From: Pseudobdellovibrionaceae bacterium
GTDB taxonomy: Bacteria; Bdellovibrionota; Bdellovibrionia; Bdellovibrionales; UBA1609
Reading direction: 5' to 3'
NCBI GenBank assembly: GCA_023898385.1
Contig: CP060220.1
Location: 1,612,001 to 1,676,000 of the forward strand
Length of the DNA stretch: 64,000 nucleotides
The notes below the pieces were generated by a model. It did no database searches, had not been told where the DNA came from, and was given only the letters and a program-made list of their open reading frames with translations. The translations under genes were made by a program, and so were the position numbers. The stretch's first letter is position 1. Every line of letters begins with the position of its first letter. Shown piece by piece: positions 43,986-53,681 of this stretch.

Positions 43986-46307
43986 TTAAAACGGTGAGCC
44001 AATGGCAAATTCAAATTTGTAAGGGGGATCATCAAACTCTTCTCTGCGATCCAAAGGAAACCCCCACTCAAACCGCAGCGGACCTATGGGAGAGAACCAA
44101 CGAAATCCAAACCCCAAGTCACTGCGCAACTGTCCGAGATTCAGCTGATCTTGCGCGTCACCCACATCTAAAAAGGTCACGCCCATCACTCCAGCCTCTT
44201 TAATCAAAGGAAATTGAAATTCCATGTTGTAATAAAGTTGCTGCGATCCGCCAAAAGGACGCATGGCCCGATTTTGTATCTCTTCATCGGTTAGGCCTGG
44301 CACCACTGAGGCCGCCTCATCCTTGGCTGCTTTCGAGAATTTTCGCTTTCCCACAGTGAACCAATCATAGCCTCGCAAAGTGTTGGGTCCGCCCAAGAGA
44401 TAGAGCTGGTTAAAGGGTGGGGCCAAATTGTCTAGATTCGAAGAGATAAACCCATAGGTGATGTTGTTTCGCCACACCAGTTCCCAAAAAACGGTTTTGT
44501 AATATCTGAAATTGGCTCCACCTTTAGTGTAGTTCAGATCTCCCCCAAGCCCCGCGTACTCCACAGACACATTTGAGTAAACACCATCGGTAGGGGCAAA
44601 ACGGTCATTTCGTTTGTCATAAACGAGGCTTGCTGTAAGGGAGCTAGTGATTCCATTGGCCGTATCCACGGGAAATAGCGCTGGGTCCCCCGAGGTCAAC
44701 TCTAGGAACGTGTCATCTAACTTATAACTCAAATATCCGTCTAAATAAGGCGCCAGCGGGTGCCCCACACGCAAGGCTCCCCCACGCTTTTGCTCGTTAT
44801 AGTCAATCAGCACTCTCTCAGACTGATAGGCGTCCACCCCTACTGACCACTCCGTATCTAGTAGATACGGCTCCGTGAAGTTTAGGTTAAAGCGAGTTTG
44901 GTTCTTATTGTAATCAAGTGTAGCACTTAACTTTTGCCCACGGCCGGCCAAGTTGATCTGCTGAATCTGCCCATTTACGACCATTCCATTCTGCGAGCTG
45001 TACCCAGCGCCCAGTTGAATGCTTCCCGTATTGCGCTCTTTCACCATGATATCAATATCCATAATGTCAGAGCGGCCTTTTGGAGTTTTCACATTGAAAT
45101 TAACTTCATCAAAATACCCAAGCCGCTGCACATTTGCCAACGACTCTCGTTTTCGAGTTTCGTTGTAAAGTTCTCCCTCGCGAATTCGAAGCTCACGGCG
45201 AACCACTTTATCGCGAGTTGTGGTGTTACCGACCACATTGATTTCGCCGATGAAAACCTTTTGACCCTTGTCGATCTCATAGGTGATGTCCACCAATTGA
45301 TCTTTTTCTCGAACTCTTGTGCGGGGTATGACGTTGGTAAACGCATAGCCCAAATCACCATACTTTGCCTGCAATGAGCGGAGATCTTTTTGCAGATCTT
45401 CATAGGTAAATTGGTCACCCTCTTGGACCAAAGTGGCTTCTCGCAACTCATCGTGGGTGAACAACATGTCACCCGCGAAGTCTACAGAACCAATATTGAA
45501 ACGATCGCCCTCTTCCACTCGAATCGTAATGTAAATGCCCTTTTTATCTGGAGTCACGTACACCTGGGGCCGATCAATCTTGACCTGCACAAAGCCTTCG
45601 TTGAAGTACAAGAAATTCAAACGCTGGACATCTCGATCAAAGGCATCTTGCTTGTAGGCACCACCACCAAAAATCGCGCTAAAAAAACCACCTTCTTTGG
45701 TTTCCATAGCTCCTTGCAAGTTGCCGCTGGGAAGCTGACGATTACCAAGAAACCGAATGCTCTTCACCATAACTTTGTCGTTTTCAACGATATCGAAAAT
45801 CACCCGAACATTGTCGCTTTCCGAATCATCCTCAACGCGCACTTTCACTCGGGCTAAAAAGAACCCTTTATCTTCATAAAGTTTTTCAATTTTCTCAGAG
45901 GCCACCCGCAATCGCGACATGTCCAAAATTTCAAAGGCCTTAAGCTCAGCCACTTCAGATATGTCATCGTCGCTCAATTCATCATTGCCCTCGTAGGAGA
46001 TGCTAGCAATAGATGGTTTCTCCACCACCGTGTAAACTAAAACAGCCTTTCCATTTTTATCCAGTTGCTCCACGCGAACGTCGTTAAAAAAACCAGTGGC
46101 AAAAAGTTGTTCCACGTCTTTTCGAATGGTTACACGGTCTACGGAGTCACCCACTTTTGAAGCCAACTTGCCGCGAACAGCAGCTGACTCAATCTTTTTG
46201 GGCCCTTTAATAACAATCTCGCCAATTATACTGGACGCGGCGAATGCTGGTACGGCTAATATGCCGGCAAAAATGAATGGAATGCAACCTCTAAGAAGAT
46301 TTACCAA
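43986..46307 (-). CDS. bamA: Outer membrane protein assembly factor BamA
   Basis: Core of the BAM complex that inserts beta-barrels. From the TTG start it is 773 residues: a signal peptide (IPFIFAGILAVPAFA), five POTRA domains (about 25-380, e.g. GEIVIKGPKKIES, KSIRFLGNRQL, GSVDFAGDMLF, GEINVVGNTTT), and an Omp85 barrel with LGAGYSSQNGM, LGGPNTLRGYDWF and a C-terminal Phe. The frame opens 44 codons earlier, but that extension has no signal-peptide logic; the TTG has AGGGA at 8 bases and yields a standard signal. It lies between lolD and skp. Confidence 0.93.
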   Translation of the reverse strand: MVNLLRGCIPFIFAGILAVPAFAASSIIGEIVIKGPKKIESAAVRGKLASKVGDSVDRVTIRKDVEQLFATGFFNDVRVEQLDKNGKAVLVYTVVEKPSIASISYEGNDELSDDDISEVAELKAFEILDMSRLRVASEKIEKLYEDKGFFLARVKVRVEDDSESDNVRVIFDIVENDKVMVKSIRFLGNRQLPSGNLQGAMETKEGGFFSAIFGGGAYKQDAFDRDVQRLNFLYFNEGFVQVKIDRPQVYVTPDKKGIYITIRVEEGDRFNIGSVDFAGDMLFTHDELREATLVQEGDQFTYEDLQKDLRSLQAKYGDLGYAFTNVIPRTRVREKDQLVDITYEIDKGQKVFIGEINVVGNTTTRDKVVRRELRIREGELYNETRKRESLANVQRLGYFDEVNFNVKTPKGRSDIMDIDIMVKERNTGSIQLGAGYSSQNGMVVNGQIQQINLAGRGQKLSATLDYNKNQTRFNLNFTEPYLLDTEWSVGVDAYQSERVLIDYNEQKRGGALRVGHPLAPYLDGYLSYKLDDTFLELTSGDPALFPVDTANGITSSLTASLVYDKRNDRFAPTDGVYSNVSVEYAGLGGDLNYTKGGANFRYYKTVFWELVWRNNITYGFISSNLDNLAPPFNQLYLLGGPNTLRGYDWFTVGKRKFSKAAKDEAASVVPGLTDEEIQNRAMRPFGGSQQLYYNMEFQFPLIKEAGVMGVTFLDVGDAQDQLNLGQLRSDLGFGFRWFSPIGPLRFEWGFPLDRREEFDDPPYKFEFAIGSPF

Positions 46308-46516
46308 GCTAAAATTCCCTAATTGTTTTAAGCACTTAGTCAAAAATAACGGCTGAGCGTAGCCTGCTTTCGAAACCTTGTCAAAGAGAGCCTGACGAGC
46401 CGTGGAATTATAATCGGCCCACTGGAGGTGCAGATTCAATTCTAACTCTGTGAGCCAGACGACAGCTGCCTATCAATTAAGCACACATGGCCGGGGATAG
46501 GAATCCGTGGAGCTCG

Positions 46517-47194
46517 CTAGGCACTCCACCGGCCGTCTTTTAAAGTCATTTGCCTTGGAAACAGTGACGCAAAATTTTGATCGTGGGTCACCACCACTAA
46601 GGTTAACCCCATTTGCTCTTTCAGCTCGAAAAAAAGCTTTTGGATGTTCCTACTATTTTCAGTGTCCAGATTTCCCGTGGGCTCATCGGCCATCAACACT
46701 TCAGGTTTCTGCACCAGGGCTCGAGCTATTGCAACGCGCTGCTGCTCTCCACCACTGAGCTCTGTGGGATAATGAGTTTTTCGGTCACTCAACCCAAGCC
46801 GTCCCAGCAATTCTTCCGCTCGGCGTCGAGCTTCTCTATGAGGAACTCCTCCAATGCGCGCAGGCATGGCCACATTTTCAAGAGCGGTGAACTCCTTTAA
46901 CAAATGATGAAACTGAAACACAAATCCCACGCTTCGATTTCGAAAATGAGCTAACTCGTCATCGGTTTTTTTAAAAAGATTTTCGTTCTGGTAGATCACC
47001 TGACCCAAGGACGGTTTATCAAGGCCGCCCAGCATATGCAGTAAAGTGCTTTTTCCGGCCCCCGATGGCCCAAGAATACAAAGCGCATCACCCCTATGCA
47101 CCATTAGATCTATGCCTTGAACCACGGTCAATTGGTTTCCGCCATGGCTATAGACCTTCTTCACGCCCTTGGCTTGAATCAAAACCTCACTCAT
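46517..47194 (-). CDS. lolD: Lipoprotein-releasing system ATPase LolD
   Basis: ATPase that powers release of outer-membrane lipoproteins from the inner membrane. The 225-residue protein has Walker A GPSGAGKST, Q-loop VFQFHHLLKEFTALENVAMP (the LolD/MacB type), signature LSGGEQQRVAIARAL, Walker B VLMADEPTGNLD and VVVTHD. It overlaps the lolC/E stop by 8 bases. A 209-base gap separates it from bamA. Confidence 0.95.
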   Translation of the reverse strand: MSEVLIQAKGVKKVYSHGGNQLTVVQGIDLMVHRGDALCILGPSGAGKSTLLHMLGGLDKPSLGQVIYQNENLFKKTDDELAHFRNRSVGFVFQFHHLLKEFTALENVAMPARIGGVPHREARRRAEELLGRLGLSDRKTHYPTELSGGEQQRVAIARALVQKPEVLMADEPTGNLDTENSRNIQKLFFELKEQMGLTLVVVTHDQNFASLFPRQMTLKDGRWSA

Positions 47195-48422
47195 ACCTTA
47201 ACCCCTCAACAGGTTTTAAGCGGGCCCCTCTGAGTGCCGGAGCCAGCGTGGACAAAAAGCAAATCAACAAGGATGCTGCAAATACCGCTAAAACATCTGT
47301 TCCCCTCACCTCTACCTCAATACTTGTCAGCGTGTACACTTCTGCAGGCAAAATGTTCCATTGACCTTGCGCAAAGGAAAAGGCGTAACAAGCCAGCAGA
47401 CCCAATAAAAGACCTAGAAACGAGCCCACAACTCCAATGATCAATCCCTGTTGAGCAAAAAGACGTAAAATAAAACTTTGAGACGCACCGATGGTTTTAA
47501 GAACACTAATGTCTGCAAATCTCTTTAGTACGCTAAAGTATAACGTGCTGGACACGTTAAATGCAGCGGCAATGATCATGACTGATATCACTAAAAAGAT
47601 GATCCATCGCTCCCACTTTATAGCCTCAAATAAATTGCGATTTAAATCCGTCCAATCCCGAGTCCAATAGGGAAAACCCAAATCTTCTGCCAATTTTGCA
47701 GCCACTGGCCGAGCCTGATCATCCTCCGGGAGGCGTAGTCGCACGCCCATCACCTGATCGCCAATTTCCGCAAGCTCTTGAGCCGCCTTAAGATCGGCAA
47801 CAATGTATCGATTGTCGTAATCATATCTACCCAGATCCAAAACACCAGTGAGCCTGAAACGACGCACGCGGGGCCGAAATTGAGTGGCATCATATGGGTC
47901 AGATTGGGGCATCACCACTTTAAACTCATCGCCTAATTTTAAATCAAAGCGTTTCACAAGACCACGTCCCAGCAAAACGCCTGGGATATCATGAATGACT
48001 TCGAGGTCGAATTTCCCCTGAATGATTCTCTTTTCTAATTTCAAAACCTCTGCCACCGTTTGCCTTTCGACGCCCTCGACGATGACGCCTGACAACTGGC
48101 CCTTTCGCGCAAGTACGGCTTCAACAACTACAAATGGAGTCATTTTTAAGTGTGAACCCACAACTGTTTTGATTTTTTCAGTAAATGAAATCACATCGCC
48201 AATGGCTGCCCCACGCTTTGACACAATCACATGGCCCACCACATCGACAATCGACTTTTTCAATGTGGTCTCATAGCCACTGACAACCGCCATGGCCACA
48301 ACCAACGAGGCCACACCTAAAATCATACCGAACATGGCAAACGAAGCCGTGATGCCAAAATAACCTCGACCACCCCGCATCTGTCTCCATGTCACCCAAA
48401 GACCGTACAAATTAATCTCCAC
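47187..48422 (-). CDS. lolC: Lipoprotein-releasing system permease (LolC/LolE type)
   Basis: Permease partner of LolD. The 411-residue protein has one N-terminal membrane segment (ITASFAMFGMILGVASLVVAMAVVSGYE), a large periplasmic domain (about 50-270, with GVLLGRGLVKRFDLKLGD and MGVRLRLPED), and three C-terminal membrane segments of the FtsX type (IIFLVISVMIIAAAFNVSSTL, IIGVVGSFLGLLLGLLACYAF, VLAVFAASLLICFLSTLAP). Only one permease gene is here, so it may form a homodimer as LolF-type systems do. GTG start overlaps prfB by 11 bases. Confidence 0.93.
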   Translation of the reverse strand: MEINLYGLWVTWRQMRGGRGYFGITASFAMFGMILGVASLVVAMAVVSGYETTLKKSIVDVVGHVIVSKRGAAIGDVISFTEKIKTVVGSHLKMTPFVVVEAVLARKGQLSGVIVEGVERQTVAEVLKLEKRIIQGKFDLEVIHDIPGVLLGRGLVKRFDLKLGDEFKVVMPQSDPYDATQFRPRVRRFRLTGVLDLGRYDYDNRYIVADLKAAQELAEIGDQVMGVRLRLPEDDQARPVAAKLAEDLGFPYWTRDWTDLNRNLFEAIKWERWIIFLVISVMIIAAAFNVSSTLYFSVLKRFADISVLKTIGASQSFILRLFAQQGLIIGVVGSFLGLLLGLLACYAFSFAQGQWNILPAEVYTLTSIEVEVRGTDVLAVFAASLLICFLSTLAPALRGARLKPVEGLRYE

Positions 48423-49534
48423 CCCGAGCTTGTTGCTTCAAGTACCCCTCGACAAAAACATCAATATCGCCATCTAAAACTTTTTGTGGTGAGCCTGACT
48501 CCACATCTGTTCGATGATCCTTCACCATCTGGTAAGGGTGCAACACATAAGATCGAATTTGACTCCCCCACTCAATGGCCTTTTTCTTCTTATTGGCCTC
48601 GTCTTGTTCTTGCTGCCGCTTTTCCATCTCGTGTTCGTAAAGGGCCGCCCTCAACATTTTAAAAGCCTTATCCCGGTTGGCGTGTTGACTTCTTTGGCTT
48701 TGACACTGCACCACAATACCCGTGGGCTCATGCGTGATTCGCACCGCAGAGTCCGTTCGGTTTACGTGCTGACCGCCCGCGCCGCTGGCTCGATAGGTGT
48801 CCAGTCGAATATCTTCGTCCCTTATTTCAATTTCAATATTGTCATCCACTTCTGGCCACACAAAAATAGACGCAAAACTGGTGTGCCTTCTGGCATTAGA
48901 ATCAAAAGGGCTTATCCGAACCAGGCGATGAACGCCTGTTTCCGTCTTGAGATAGCCATAGGCAAAAGGACCTTCAATATGCAAAGTCGCCGACTTAATC
49001 CCAGCTTCTTCACCCTCGGTCATGGCCATAATTTCCACTTTAAAGCCCTGCTTTTCGCAATATCTCAAGTACATTCGTAAAAGCATGGAGGCCCAGTCGC
49101 TGGCCTCCGTACCACCGGCACCAGAGTTAATAGACAAGTAGGCACTATTCGGATCTGTTTCGCCCCCTAAGAGGCTTTTAAGCTCCAATCCGTCGACAAG
49201 CTCCTGGATTTTTGCCACTTCCACCTTTACTTCAGAAAAAACACCCTCGTCATTTTCTTCCTTGGCCATATCTAAGAGAACAAAGGCATCGTCCACCTTG
49301 CTGTTAAGATCATTCCAGTCTTGCACCGAACGCTCTAACACCACTCGCTCTTTATTAAGGGCTTGCATTTGCTGGGGGTTGTTCCAAATTTCTGGGTTTT
49401 GCGATTGAGTTTCTAACTCTTCGAGACGCTTTTCTTTAATATCGATGTCAAAGGTACCTCCGCAAATCTGCGGTTTTTTGTCGGCTATCAACCAACTGCC
49501 CTTTTACATCAGCTAACTCTGTGGCCATGGACAT
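48412..49534 (-). CDS. prfB: Peptide chain release factor 2, with programmed +1 frameshift
   Basis: Releases peptides at UGA and UAA. The real start is an ATG with AAGGAG upstream. Frame 0 reads 28 codons (MSMATELADV...LRRYL) to a UGA, then a +1 shift at CTTTGAC continues with DIDIKEKRL, giving about 373 residues, close to E. coli RF2 (365). Downstream are the stop-codon recognition tripeptide in RISPFDSNARR and the catalytic GAGGQHVNRTDSAVRI. An unshifted reading from a downstream ATG would miss the true N-terminus. lolC overlaps its stop. Confidence 0.95.
49447..49462 (-). promoter_or_regulatory. prfB frameshift site
   Basis: CGGAGGTACCTTTGAC: an internal Shine-Dalgarno-like GGAGG lies 3 bases before the CTT slippery codon, followed by in-frame TGA and C. 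This is the same geometry as E. coli prfB. Low RF2 slows termination at the UGA and favours slipping to the +1 frame, so RF2 controls its own level. Confidence 0.95.
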
Positions 49535-49653
49535 GACGAACTCCTTAAGTGCCAAACTTTTTTAAAAACTCATGATACAAAGCCATTCCTGCAAGGGATA
49601 CCTGGGAATGCCTAACGCCACGAGTTGCAAAAAGAAACTTGGTACCTAATTCT

Positions 49654-50082
49654 TCACAAAGATTCAAATATTTCGTCTTGAAGGCGGAACATTCTACGCG
49701 CCTCGGCTTCACTTCGCTCATGGTCAAAGCCTAGCAGATGCAATATTCCATGTAGGACCATATAGCACAACTCGTCCCGGAAGGTGAGATCATGCTCCAA
49801 AGCCTGCTTTTTTAAAACTTGCGGGCAAAGCACCAACTCACCCAGGCTATGTTGTTCAATGGGCAAAAAACTTAAGACATCGGTGGCATACTTTTTACCG
49901 CGATACTGATGGTTTAACCTTTTAGCTTCTTTAGGATCTAAAAATACGATCACAAGCTGCTTGTCTTTTAATTGCCTTGCGAAACCTTTTCGTTTGAGCT
50001 TCGCAACAACCTGCTCAACGCAATTCTGCAAATAAACCCGCGGCATTCGCAATTTCGATTGGTTGATACAAAGTAACGTCAT
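49654..50082 (-). CDS. ybeY: Endoribonuclease YbeY
   Basis: Single-strand endoribonuclease for 16S rRNA maturation and ribosome quality control. The 142-residue protein has RGKKYATDVLSFL and the zinc-binding HGILHLLGFDH (His111, His115, His121). It overlaps pgpH by 4 bases. The pairing of a 7TM-HD gene with ybeY is common in bacteria. The roughly 120 bases to prfB hold no convincing gene. Confidence 0.95.
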   Translation of the reverse strand: MTLLCINQSKLRMPRVYLQNCVEQVVAKLKRKGFARQLKDKQLVIVFLDPKEAKRLNHQYRGKKYATDVLSFLPIEQHSLGELVLCPQVLKKQALEHDLTFRDELCYMVLHGILHLLGFDHERSEAEARRMFRLQDEIFESL

Positions 50083-52538
50083 CCGACGTGAGAACCTTTT
50101 TTCGATGAGCCCTTCGGGCGGCTACCTGGCTGCGGCACCGATACCACTTTACCATCTCGCATGTGGGGATAATCCATACGTTGGTGATAAATGCCAAGTA
50201 GAATTTTACGAAAGGCCGTTTCAATGGTCGATAAATCTCTTAAGGTCAAATTACACTCATCCAGTTGACCATCGATAAACTTACTTTGAATAATATTCTT
50301 AACAATATTCTGAAGCCTCGATGGCGTGGGCTCATCGAGAGTTCTAGCTGTGGCTTCAATACTGTCAGCCAACATCACAAGTGCGGCTTCTTTAAATTGC
50401 GGCTTCGGACCAGGATATCGGAACTCATTTTCATCAACATGGTCTATGTTTTCGTCCATTTCTTCTACAGCTCGGTTGTAAAAGTACGAAATTAGCGTGG
50501 TACCATGGTGTTGCAAAATCCCATCAATAATGGGCGTTCCGAGCTTATGTTTAAGCCCCAGTTCAGCGCCGTCTTTTACATGCGCTACCAAAATTGTCTT
50601 ACTCATGAATGGCGAAATGTGATCGTGCGGATTATATCCACTTTGGTTTTCAATAAAATACTGGGCGTGTTCCATTTTTCCAATGTCATGATAAAGAGCC
50701 ATAACTTTTGCAAGCAGTGCATTGGCACCAATTTCTTTTGCCGCCGCCTCAACCATGTTTCCTACAGATATACTGTGATGGTAGGTCCCCGGGGATTTCA
50801 TCATCATCTCTTGCATGAGTGGATGGTTCAGGTTGGCTAACTCCATCAGCTTGATATCCGTGGTGTAGTTAAACCCAGATTCAAGAAGAGGCACCAACAT
50901 CATCGCCACCATTGATGATAACACTCCACCCACAAATCCGGCCGGCGCTGTCCAAAGCAGTTGGCGCAATAATTCATCTAAACCAGAAGACGTCAAGAAG
51001 GCCAAAAACACTATGGCAGCCATATTCACAAGACCCGTGCGCAGACCAGCCCAATAGATGTCATTACGACGTGTACAACCATACACCCCGCGGGCAGCAG
51101 CGATGCCACCGACTACGGACACCATAAGGAATCCATAATCCATATCCACCATAAATCCTAAGGCTGCTGCCATAAACACCGTAAACACCCATACCACTTC
51201 GCCGGATGTGATTAAAAGACCCACCAACATGGGACCCGCGGCCACTGGTGCGGCAAACATAAACACAGAGGGAGGTATCATCGAGCCGAATCGATCTAGG
51301 AAGGCGGCGTGCGTAGTGAATAAAAATAGTTTTGTAATAATGCCCACTATGATGGTCACCGTACCCATAACCAAAAGGTCTTTATCGGACACTCGGACTC
51401 GCTTAAGGCTAAAACGTCGCAAGTACGAAAAGAACACCATAGCCATCAACACCAACAGGGCTGCCGTCATCACCGACATCAAGTAAGTGCGTTCTTTGCT
51501 TTGTTTGCTGTGTATTTCATTTAGAATTTTCACATGAATGGGCATCACCACAGCTCCTGCAGCCACTATGGTCTGATTGCGACGTAGTGAGATCTGCACG
51601 GGCAAAACCGACTCGCGAGCGGCCGCTTTTCGGGCCACAGTTTCTTTTCGATTAAATGTCAGGTTAGGTACCATTAACTTTCGCGCCAGTCGGGTGAGGC
51701 GTTCTCTGGGCACGGGCCTTAACGCTCCAGCTCCCCGCACGTCTTTCAACGTGAGATCCTGCCGTTTTTTAAGATCCACTATGGAACTAATAGGGAGCAT
51801 AAATTCATTTCCCGCTCCCCCGACAGGCACGATACTTGCGGATTCGGCTGTCGCTGAAACCAAGCTTAAGCTATCGAGGCTATCGATGGTTTTTTCTCCG
51901 CCCCAAAGCCCTATAGCTCGAATAAGAATATTCTCAATACGAGCGCTGAACCCCTCTTCCACCAACCACTCAAAGGTGCGACCAGACACTTCAACACCCA
52001 AAAGCTGTTCAAACTTCGCCCGATGCTGGACGAATTCTTTGATTTGCTCTTCTCGTTCGTATTCGTTCTCAAGCCATCTTTGCTGCCTAACCAAATGGCG
52101 CATTTCCTGAAAAGCCCTAGAAATCCGGGCATAAACACCCTCGTAGACCTCATAGTCAAAATCGAGAACTGCCGGTATGGCATCGGCCTCTTCCTGTTGC
52201 TTCTGGGCCGTGGCGTCTTCATCAACGATCTGTAGAGCAATGGGTGATTTGATATCAACAATGGCCACTTCCCCCACATCAACCCGCTCAGCAAAATCAA
52301 ACTCATAGTACAACAGGGGCGCTAATATTAAACAAAATGCCGAAACCAGCGTCACTCGTTGTAAGTGAAACCGCTCTTCGGCAAACACAAGCCAGCGACC
52401 AAAACGACTTTTGCCAAAGCCAAGGCTATTGACCCAATTTAAAAATTGTAGGGAGGGGTCTACATACTTGCGTCGCAAGTGAATTCCGTCTTTTTGATTA
52501 AGACCCTTTTTTTGTTTGTTTTGACCCGGTAATTTCAT
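50079..52538 (-). CDS. pgpH: 7TM-HD family phosphodiesterase (PgpH-like)
   Basis: A 819-residue membrane protein. It has an N-terminal anchor (about 60-80), a large extracytoplasmic domain (about 85-355), seven membrane segments (about 355-590) and a cytoplasmic HD domain with YHHSISVGNMVEAAA, YHDIGKMEHAQYF, HISPFMS, ILQHHGTTLISYFY and LADSIEATARTL. The family degrades cyclic di-AMP in Listeria; in diderms the substrate is less certain and no diadenylate cyclase gene is in the window. The C-terminus is Lys/Gly-rich. It heads the minus-strand envelope block. Confidence 0.92.
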   Translation of the reverse strand: MKLPGQNKQKKGLNQKDGIHLRRKYVDPSLQFLNWVNSLGFGKSRFGRWLVFAEERFHLQRVTLVSAFCLILAPLLYYEFDFAERVDVGEVAIVDIKSPIALQIVDEDATAQKQQEEADAIPAVLDFDYEVYEGVYARISRAFQEMRHLVRQQRWLENEYEREEQIKEFVQHRAKFEQLLGVEVSGRTFEWLVEEGFSARIENILIRAIGLWGGEKTIDSLDSLSLVSATAESASIVPVGGAGNEFMLPISSIVDLKKRQDLTLKDVRGAGALRPVPRERLTRLARKLMVPNLTFNRKETVARKAAARESVLPVQISLRRNQTIVAAGAVVMPIHVKILNEIHSKQSKERTYLMSVMTAALLVLMAMVFFSYLRRFSLKRVRVSDKDLLVMGTVTIIVGIITKLFLFTTHAAFLDRFGSMIPPSVFMFAAPVAAGPMLVGLLITSGEVVWVFTVFMAAALGFMVDMDYGFLMVSVVGGIAAARGVYGCTRRNDIYWAGLRTGLVNMAAIVFLAFLTSSGLDELLRQLLWTAPAGFVGGVLSSMVAMMLVPLLESGFNYTTDIKLMELANLNHPLMQEMMMKSPGTYHHSISVGNMVEAAAKEIGANALLAKVMALYHDIGKMEHAQYFIENQSGYNPHDHISPFMSKTILVAHVKDGAELGLKHKLGTPIIDGILQHHGTTLISYFYNRAVEEMDENIDHVDENEFRYPGPKPQFKEAALVMLADSIEATARTLDEPTPSRLQNIVKNIIQSKFIDGQLDECNLTLRDLSTIETAFRKILLGIYHQRMDYPHMRDGKVVSVPQPGSRPKGSSKKGSHVG

Positions 52539-52699
52539 TTAAATCAATCCATTGAGTTACTAGCCATTTTATCGGTTTTATAGGCGTCAAACCTGAGTCT
52601 GCTCAATTGGCATCCCGGCGAAACCAGACTTGTATATAGGCCAGTAATTCACTGCAAGAATAAGTAACTTTTCATATGTTGTCGACAGGAGTCCTACTT

Positions 52700-53503
52700 A
52701 TGCCCCTTCCACCGAAAAACTTTCGCGATTTCAGTAGTTTTTTACAGATAGTGACTGACCTGAGAGGGCCTGAGGGCTGCCCCTGGGACAAGGAGCAAAA
52801 TCACCAAACTTTAACCCAGTTTGCTTTAGAAGAGGCTTTTGAGCTGGCCGAAGCCATCGATGAAAACGACAAAAATGGCATGGTCGAGGAGCTGGGAGAC
52901 GTGTTGCTGCAGGTGGTCTTACATGCAGAGATTGCGCGTCAAGAGGGTGAATTCGACATTTTTGATGTGATCGAGGGCATTGGCCGTAAAATGGTTCGAC
53001 GCCACCCCCACGTATTTGACGACACCAAGGTGGCTGACTCGGATGAGGTCTTGCAAAATTGGGCAAAAATAAAGGCCAAAGAATCTCCCAAAAAAGCGCA
53101 TGAGTACATTTCAACCCCCAAGGGCCTTCCGGCGCTGATCGAAGCCCAAAAGATTGGAGCCAAAACAAAAAAATTTGGTTTCGACTGGAATGAAGTCGAT
53201 GGCGTATTGAAAAAAATAGATGAAGAGTTGGCTGAGTTCAAGCAAGCCCTTACTGCCGGCACCGTGGAAGAACAACAAGCCGAGCTGGGTGATCTGTTAT
53301 TTACCATTGCACAAATGGCGCGGCATTTGAATTTTGATTCAGAACAATCCCTCAGAAAAACCAATTTGCGCTTTCGCAAACGCTTTCAATCAATGATGAC
53401 CCTGGCCGCTGACGCGGGCTTTGACCCGCATCACACACCGCCCGAAAAACTTGAAGAGTTTTGGAGTCAGGCGAAAAAGAGCGAAACCTCGACCGGCGAA
53501 TAG
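52700..53503 (+). CDS. mazG: Nucleoside triphosphate pyrophosphohydrolase MazG
   Basis: Hydrolyses NTPs/dNTPs to the monophosphates and limits damaged or excess nucleotides. The 267-residue protein has the two-domain MazG layout: CPWDKEQNHQTLTQFALEEAFEL with the EExxE metal site, VEELGDVLLQVVLHAEIA, then a second set EELAEFK and EEQQAELGDLLFTIAQMAR. Start chosen at the ATG with AGGAG 8 bases before. Divergent from pgpH. A strong hairpin covers its stop. Confidence 0.95.
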   Translation: MPLPPKNFRDFSSFLQIVTDLRGPEGCPWDKEQNHQTLTQFALEEAFELAEAIDENDKNGMVEELGDVLLQVVLHAEIARQEGEFDIFDVIEGIGRKMVRRHPHVFDDTKVADSDEVLQNWAKIKAKESPKKAHEYISTPKGLPALIEAQKIGAKTKKFGFDWNEVDGVLKKIDEELAEFKQALTAGTVEEQQAELGDLLFTIAQMARHLNFDSEQSLRKTNLRFRKRFQSMMTLAADAGFDPHHTPPEKLEEFWSQAKKSETSTGE

Positions 53504-53530
53504 GGATTTGGCGGCCGGTATCGAGGTTTC
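53483..53530 (+). terminator. Long hairpin over the mazG stop, terminator-like
   Basis: GAAACCTCGACCGGC pairs with GCCGGTATCGAGGTTTC: a 15-base stem with a 2-base bulge and a 16-base loop. The stop codon of mazG lies in the loop. Only TTT follows, so it is a weak classical terminator but a strong mRNA 3' structure. The tandem array begins directly after the stem. Confidence 0.5.
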
Positions 53531-53607
53531 CGAAGCACGAAGCATCAAGCACGAAGCATCAAGCACGAAGCATCAAGCACGAAGCATCAAGCACGAAACA
53601 TCAAACA
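53531..53607 (+). repeat. 14-bp tandem array made of paired heptads
   Basis: Four perfect copies of CGAAGCATCAAGCA (53538-53593), a fifth with two changes, and a leading half copy. Each unit is itself two related heptads (CGAAGCA and TCAAGCA), so the base period is 7. It fills most of the gap between mazG and the HNH gene. No gene overlaps it in a convincing frame. Confidence 0.9.
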
Positions 53608-53681
53608 TCAATGCCACAAACTGAATGCACGATAGCATTCATTTCACATCTCTGCCGGCGAAAAGCCAAGCCGGCCATCGC

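Noticed and set aside
49545..49727. 60-residue minus-strand frame between ybeY and prfB
   Set aside because: Most of it overlaps the ybeY 3' end in another frame and it has no clear start signal.
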